DNA from: Rhizophagus sp. LPA8_4_AMF
Lineage: Eukaryota; Glomeromycota; Glomeromycetes; Glomerales; Glomeraceae
Direction: 5' to 3'
Length of the DNA stretch: 39,634 bases
NCBI GenBank assembly: GCA_021464525.1
Contig: JADRCO010000274.1
Location: 1-39,634, forward strand
The notes under the pieces are model-generated. The model was not told the DNA's origin. It saw only the letters and a list, made by a program, of their open reading frames with translations, and ran no database searches. The position numbers and the translations under genes were made by a program. Positions 34,114-39,634 of the stretch are shown in pieces. The stretch's first letter is position 1. Every line of letters starts with the position of its first letter.

Positions 34114-37100
34114 ATGTATATAAATATATTATTAAAAAAAATTCTTTTTATTTCATTATTGACGCATCTAGGTAATGTACCCCATAACGAAACAATCATT
34201 ATTTAAAGTAAAAAATTTATACTAAAAACTAACATATTTTAAATATGTTTCGTGCAATTTCTTGTAACGAATAGCGTTATCACAAGATAATGATTTTAAT
34301 AAGGTTTTTTATAAGAAACTAGTTTCCGTACCATGTGTTCGTATATTAAATTCAACCGGCGTAATAGGATGTCAATGTGCGTAATTTTCAAATTTGATAT
34401 ATTTTCACAAATTTGTTCTTTCGGATCAAACTCATTTGTAACCCTCTTTTTTTTCCTAAAGCTTTAACACCGACAAGTGGATTATTAATCATAACAGAAA
34501 CGCAAGATTTATTAAACGATTTTATAAAATCAGACCGAGAAGGAAAATATGTTGTAATACTTCCATACGAATTAATGACAAAGTAATTACAAATATAATT
34601 TTTTCCTAATAATTGGAACATATTCATAACACTAAGTATTGGTATAATAAACTTTTTTTATATATTTTTAGTGATAATCTAAGATCACTTGAATCATCGG
34701 GAAAGATGTCAGGTGTATTAACATTAATAAATGGTACTGATCCAGGTTCATCAAACTCTGCTCCTATAATACAACGACCGATTTATTTATCACCGGATGA
34801 AAAATGTCCAAGTTGTCAATTCGGGTTATATAGAAATGATGAAAGTAGGTATATATGGAATCCAAATGTAAGTGATATAACAAAAAAAAGGTCGAAAATT
34901 TTATTTTACAACATGATATATATTTGTAAAAATTATTTTTTTTTGTAGGGATTAGGAATTATTCAAGAAAGATATGATTTTCCTATATTTGCATTATATC
35001 CTTATGATAAAGCATCCATTAACAGTTATAATAAAATTATAAATGTAAGTTTATACCATATATTTATTGAAATTAATATATTATCTTCTAACATTATTTC
35101 AATTTAGGGAGCACAATTTAATGAACGAAAATCTTATGTAAGATTTCCTTTGAAAGCGGTGCAATTTGATGCACTTATGTATGCTGCTGTAGACGCTTCT
35201 GCATGTTTAAGAAGAAGTAGCTATTATCATTTTTTTTTTGAGAGTATTTTAAAGTATAACTTATAACTATAATTATTAAAATATGTATATTTCTTCTAAA
35301 GATTTTTGTAATCCGATTGGAGGACATTCGGTTTATTCAACACCATCAATTGATATGAACGAGAATGATGGTAAACCAATTATAATAGTATCAGCTGCTA
35401 TGGACAGTAAATCATTATTTCAAGATATTACGTTTGGGTTAAATAATGGTATATCTGGTTCAATTGCTTTAATAGCTATAGCAGATGCATTAAGTAGGGT
35501 AAGCTAACTTAAGAAATTTAGTAAAAAAAAAAAATTTAAGCCCATAATTTAACTAATTAATTAATTCTTTTTTTCTTTTTTGTCTAGTCACCAACACCAG
35601 TAAAGAACTTTCAAAAACATATTTTATTTACATCGTTTGCAGGGGAATCATGGGGATTTTTAGGATCACAAAGATTTGTTAAAAACATTTTTGAACCATT
35701 TAATTGTATTCAAAATAAAACCAAACCAACAACACCATGTGGTTTCAATACTGGAAAATTTGGTGGATGTACTTTTCCTTGTCTTAGAGATTTAGACTTC
35801 AAAAGAATAAATTTTGGTAACATAGATTCTATATTCGAATTAAGTAGTGTAGCTAATGGGATAAGTGAGGGGCCGGGAAATATACAAGAATTTAAGTATT
35901 TTGTACATGTTGATAACGAGAACAACGCTGGAAATCGATTATTAATGCAAGGATTAGGAGCGTTATCAGCTGTTAGAGGATCGGGAGTAGGATTTGTTAG
36001 AAATGCTAGTGAGGATGGTGTATTCAGAAAATTGCCTCCTAGTAGTTCTATGGCTTTCTTGGAAAAAAATATAAATATACCAGCTGTAGTCATAAGCGAT
36101 TTTCAAGCAAATTTAAGCAAGTAAGTTAGGGAATACATTAAGAGAGGAATATATTATTAATAATCGATTGATGATTTTTAATTCTTTTTTGTCTATATAG
36201 TTATTATAATAGTGAATATGATGATGGAAGTGATTTGGATGTTTCAACAATTATTTCTTCAATTTGTTCAATAGCAAATGTAACGTCACAAGCTGTTTGG
36301 TTACATGCACAAAATTTATTGAGTCCAACCAGTTCGGCTGCAAATATTCCCATTTCTGTTAATTGTACTTTAGTTGGATTATTATTAGACTGTTTAACCG
36401 TAGATGCTTCTTGTTCTTTATTTGACGGTTTTAGGAAAAGTAAAGGTAAGTATATGAGTCGTAAAATTTATTAAAAAATTTTGGGTTTCTAATATTAAAA
36501 ATTTTTATTTTTTTAATCTCTTTAATTTGGATAAAATAAGATGATAGGATATCTCACTATACGGGAGTATTTCATCAAAATTCACCACAGCTTTTACCAC
36601 GCTTTCATTATAATGTTTTAGGATCATTAAATGCTAATTCAATATCGGATCGGAAATGTAAAAATGACATGGATTGTGAGGTATGTTTAACTTTCCTAAG
36701 TATAAATTTCAGCATTTTTATTAATTAATTCAATTTGAATATTCTTTTAGTTTGGAGAAATTTGTGCAAACCTACACTGTACGAATTCTTTTACGAGATA
36801 TCATGATTCATATGGTGCTGGATTAGAGTTTAATGAAAAAGGTGAAACTACGATTGTTGATCCTGAAAAAACTACATGGGTAGAAAGCGTGTACGTAAAT
36901 TGTATTTTATTTATTGATTCTTATTGGCTTTATTTCACATTGGCTTTAACATGTTTTTTTGTTTGTTAATTTTTTGAATAGGTGGTCGGATTTTAATTTT
37001 AATTTATTTAATATAACTTCAAGTGTATCACAAATCGGTGAATTTATAACCGGTATACTCTTAACAACTTTAAGTATTATTGGTGTAATTTTTGGTAAAA

Positions 37101-37132
37101 AATATATAAGACAAACTTTGAAACTTGATTAA
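34114..37132 (+). CDS. NCSTN: Nicastrin, gamma-secretase subunit
   Basis: Twelve exons (34114-34171, 34275-34376, 34462-34582, 34672-34867, 34949-35044, 35108-35216, 35302-35498, 35588-36120, 36201-36445, 36541-36680, 36751-36890, 36982-37132) encode 695 aa; human nicastrin has 709. The signal peptide covers about residues 1-20. The small lobe shows VPCVRILN and GVIGCQ, matching human APCVRLLN and QIGCQ. The aminopeptidase-like large lobe includes the SFAGESWGFLGSQR stretch. Its E313 aligns with human Glu333, proposed to contact substrate. TTWVESVW (human STWTESRW) precedes the single membrane segment (about 665-684) and a short tail. Nicastrin recruits substrates to the presenilin protease complex. 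That complex is well known in animals, plants and Dictyostelium and absent from the yeasts. Every intron is GT-AG and all phases agree. Confidence 0.93.
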
Positions 37133-39066
37133 ATATAACGAATATTATAATAGGAAAAATATATAAAAATTTTGTAATTTATTTATTAATCATTGTAAGG
37201 AAAAGGGAAAATAGAGAAAAAAGATAGAATAAATTTTATAAAGAAGAAGGTATAAATGGTGTAGAATTAATTACAGTAGAATTTCATTAATTTTATTAAA
37301 TATTGTAATTTATACGTTTAATATATAATTTACTAATTTCTTTTTATATAATTTAAATAAATGCATTTTTGTCAACATAATTACGTAAATTTCTTCAGAT
37401 GACTAAATTGATGATGTTCGGGATAATATAAATAATATATTAAAAAAATTACTATAAAAAAAATTTTTTTACTTACATTCTTGATTATTTTATTATTTAC
37501 AGTAGATATAATGCTTATGATTGGAGCACCATCTGCTGACTGCTTGCTATCTTTTCCAGTACAAAATCAAATTTTTTTCGTCTGAGCTAAATCAATGCTA
37601 GATCAGTCAGTCATATTGATTCTTTTTATCAACAATTATTAATTTATGATTTTTTCCAATGCTTTATATAGTAGCTTTTTTTTAATATCATGATTGTATA
37701 ATATGGATTTAGGAGTTTACTTACTGAACCTACTGAAACAATATCAATCTTTTTCATTTATTTTAATAAGAACTCATACACTTAATTCATGTTTAACACA
37801 TTTGTGCAGAATAACTAAATCTTTTTTTTTTTATGTTATACTAAGTATATGTGAATTATCAAAAGGAATAACTCAATCCAATTGCTACAGTATTCTTACT
37901 TATATTTATTATTTAATAACTAATATTATATAATAATTAAAACATTATATACAAAATTTATAATTTAAACAAGATAATAAAAGATAAAAGTTTTTGTTTT
38001 ATAAATATTATTATTATATTTAATATAATTATTTTGAATCTACAGTATATAGTAAATCAAGAAATCAAAAAAGTAAAAGTAGTTAGTATTTCAATGTAAT
38101 TACCCACTATTCAGATTTTTTGTCAGTATCTAGTATCTTGCATTTAAACAGATAAACAGAATATCAGATTGAATTTTTCAAATATTTGGATAATAGATAA
38201 TAAGATATTATCCATCAATTTATTTATTATTTGAATATTTATCAGATATTTATTAGATATCTATAATTTGGCAAATTTTTCAAATGATGAATAATAATCA
38301 AATTAGATAAATGAATAATAAATAGTATTTTCAGATTGAAATATTAGGAGTAATAATATAAAAGAAATTATAATAAATAAAAAGTTGTGAATTTTATTAT
38401 TTTTTAATTATTTTTTATAATTCATTCTTTTTACTTGTTTTTCCCTTAACTTTATTTTAAATTTAAAAGATAGCATCTATAGCAATTACCTATAAAATAT
38501 AAGATATTAAATTTTTTTTAATAAGTTTTGTTATCATTAAAAATATACCAAACATTTATTTATTTAGTATCAAAAAATTAAATAATAAATAATATTATTT
38601 TTTAAAATTATTACTTACTATTGGAATACTGCAAATTTTATGGTAAAAAAGTTTAAAAATAATATAGATTTATTAAGTACAAATCAATTCAGATTTTTTA
38701 TAAAAATTTAAATAATAAAACTTTTTTTTTATTTTTTTGCATGATAATTATAAAATTCTAAAAGTATTTTAAGTATTACAATTATATTTTAAAATATTAT
38801 TGAATCAAATAATTGAATTTTTTAACAATTTTTTTTTAAAATATTTATTAAAGTTATATTAATAAAAATTATTATATAATTTTTTACTGGTTTTCTATAA
38901 CAGACTTCTTAAATATTAAGCAAATTTTTATAAAATGAAATTAATTTTTTTAATATAATTTTGTAAAATAAAATTTATATTCTTTTAATTATTATAAATA
39001 ATAGATTATATTATTATTTTTTAAATTAATATTAAATTTGCCATTTGCTATTTTAAAATATATATA
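37133..39066. other. Gene-free, very AT-rich region
   Basis: No gene is supported. A short open frame at 37694-37933 has no start context, domain or intron logic and looks random. Near 38160-38320 short inverted and direct pieces (GGATAATA / TATTATCC, TTTTTCAAAT) suggest an eroded repeat. The rest is A/T homopolymer-rich. Confidence 0.6.
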
Positions 39067-39262
39067 CAGTGATACCTTTCTAAATACACCCCCTTGGGAC
39101 CATAGTAAAAAAATAGTAGAATATATACTTAGAGAGGGTGTGCATTTATAGAGAGTAAAATATTAAGAGCTCTTATAAGTTGGGACCAGGCCCACCATGC
39201 ACTTACAGAGAATTTATATAGTGCATACACTTATAGAGGGTGCACTTATAGAGGTGTCATTA
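39067..39262. mobile_element. MITE of the Tc1/mariner/pogo type
   Basis: About 196 bp with imperfect terminal inverted repeats: the left end is CAGTGATACCTTTCTAAATA and the right end, reversed, is TAATGACACCTCTATAAGTG. TA dinucleotides flank both sides (39065-39066 and 39263-39264), fitting a TA target-site duplication. Inner sub-repeats (TTGGGACCA; CTTATAGAGGGTG) appear in both halves. There is no coding capacity, so it would have moved by a transposase made elsewhere. The divergence between the arms suggests it is not very recent. Confidence 0.72.
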
Positions 39263-39634
39263 TAGTAAATATTATATTTTTTAGAAACTCTAAATCCAAG
39301 TATTTATTACTTTTAAGTATTGCTATTATAATTATAAGTTATAATAATCAAAATAATAAGAATTTTTTAATTTTTGGTAAATATTATCTACCAGCCAATT
39401 TTTTTTGAATTTATATTTATTATACTATAATTTTCTAGTATCTATTTAAAATTATTTCTACTTTATTAAATAATAAAAAGATATTTTTTGTAATTTCTTT
39501 CTTTTTCTAACATTTACAATGCATAAAATATAATATTAAACATCATAATGTTTACCAAAGTATTTATTAAATATTTATATATAGCACTTATTGAATACAA
39601 GATGCATTGAAAAAGTGCTTATAAATGTTGACTT
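39263..39634. other. AT-rich tail of the window
   Basis: AT-rich sequence with no gene, repeat boundary or RNA gene that I can recognise. Confidence 0.5.

Noticed and set aside
37694-37933. 79-aa open frame on the plus strand
   Set aside because: Hydrophobic residues follow from T-rich DNA, and no signal peptide architecture or homologous family is visible.
1-39634. tRNA, rRNA, CRISPR array or viral insertion
   Set aside because: No cloverleaf-like box A/box B pairs, rRNA-like blocks, regularly spaced direct repeats, or capsid, integrase or reverse transcriptase motifs were recognised by eye. A dedicated scan could still find a small RNA gene.

Overview
The window looks like nuclear DNA of an arbuscular mycorrhizal fungus (Glomeromycotina, most like Rhizophagus). 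The evidence is very AT-rich intergenic DNA with long A/T runs, many short introns with GT-AG borders, fungal families such as PRM1 and a Cwf19/CwfJ protein, and a decayed multi-exon gene resembling a lineage-expanded nuclease-like family. No rRNA, tRNA, CRISPR array or bacterial operon structure was seen. Gene models were built by hand from reading frame, splice sites and phase; every model below closes in phase.

Layout. 1-5113: a DUF4291 gene (800-1763, +) with an unusual RCGCAG-rich upstream region, then 3.3 kb of gene-free DNA with small tandem repeats, a fold-back element and a four-unit repeat. 5114-7459: intronless PRM1 cell-fusion membrane protein (+). 8254-10582: nine-exon CWF19-like splicing factor (-), including a 13-nt exon and a GC-AG intron. 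11063-14017: I-BAR (Ivy1/IMD-like) protein with a long disordered tail (+), head to head with CWF19. 14821-16271: decayed nuclease-like gene. 17108-24822: 22-exon THADA/Trm732 homologue (+) with two more GC-AG introns. 25302-29232: nine-exon protein with an intact vWA MIDAS domain and an unrecognised large C-terminal part (-). 30299-30904: small secreted, probably GPI-anchored Thr/Pro-rich protein (+). 31206-33752: CAS1/CASD1-type O-acetyltransferase (-). 34114-37132: nicastrin, the ectodomain subunit of gamma-secretase (+), divergent from CAS1 with only 361 bp between the start codons. 37133-39634: gene-free AT-rich DNA ending with a 196-bp MITE flanked by TA.

Functional themes. The genes are ordinary eukaryotic neighbours, not an operon. 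Two act in RNA biology (CWF19, THADA). Several act at membranes or in the secretory pathway (PRM1, I-BAR protein, GPI-type protein, CAS1, nicastrin). The most notable points are a near full-length fungal nicastrin sharing a short promoter region with a CASD1-like enzyme, an uncharacterised 1077-residue vWA protein, three GC-AG introns, a 13-nt microexon and a degraded PD-(D/E)XK-like family member.
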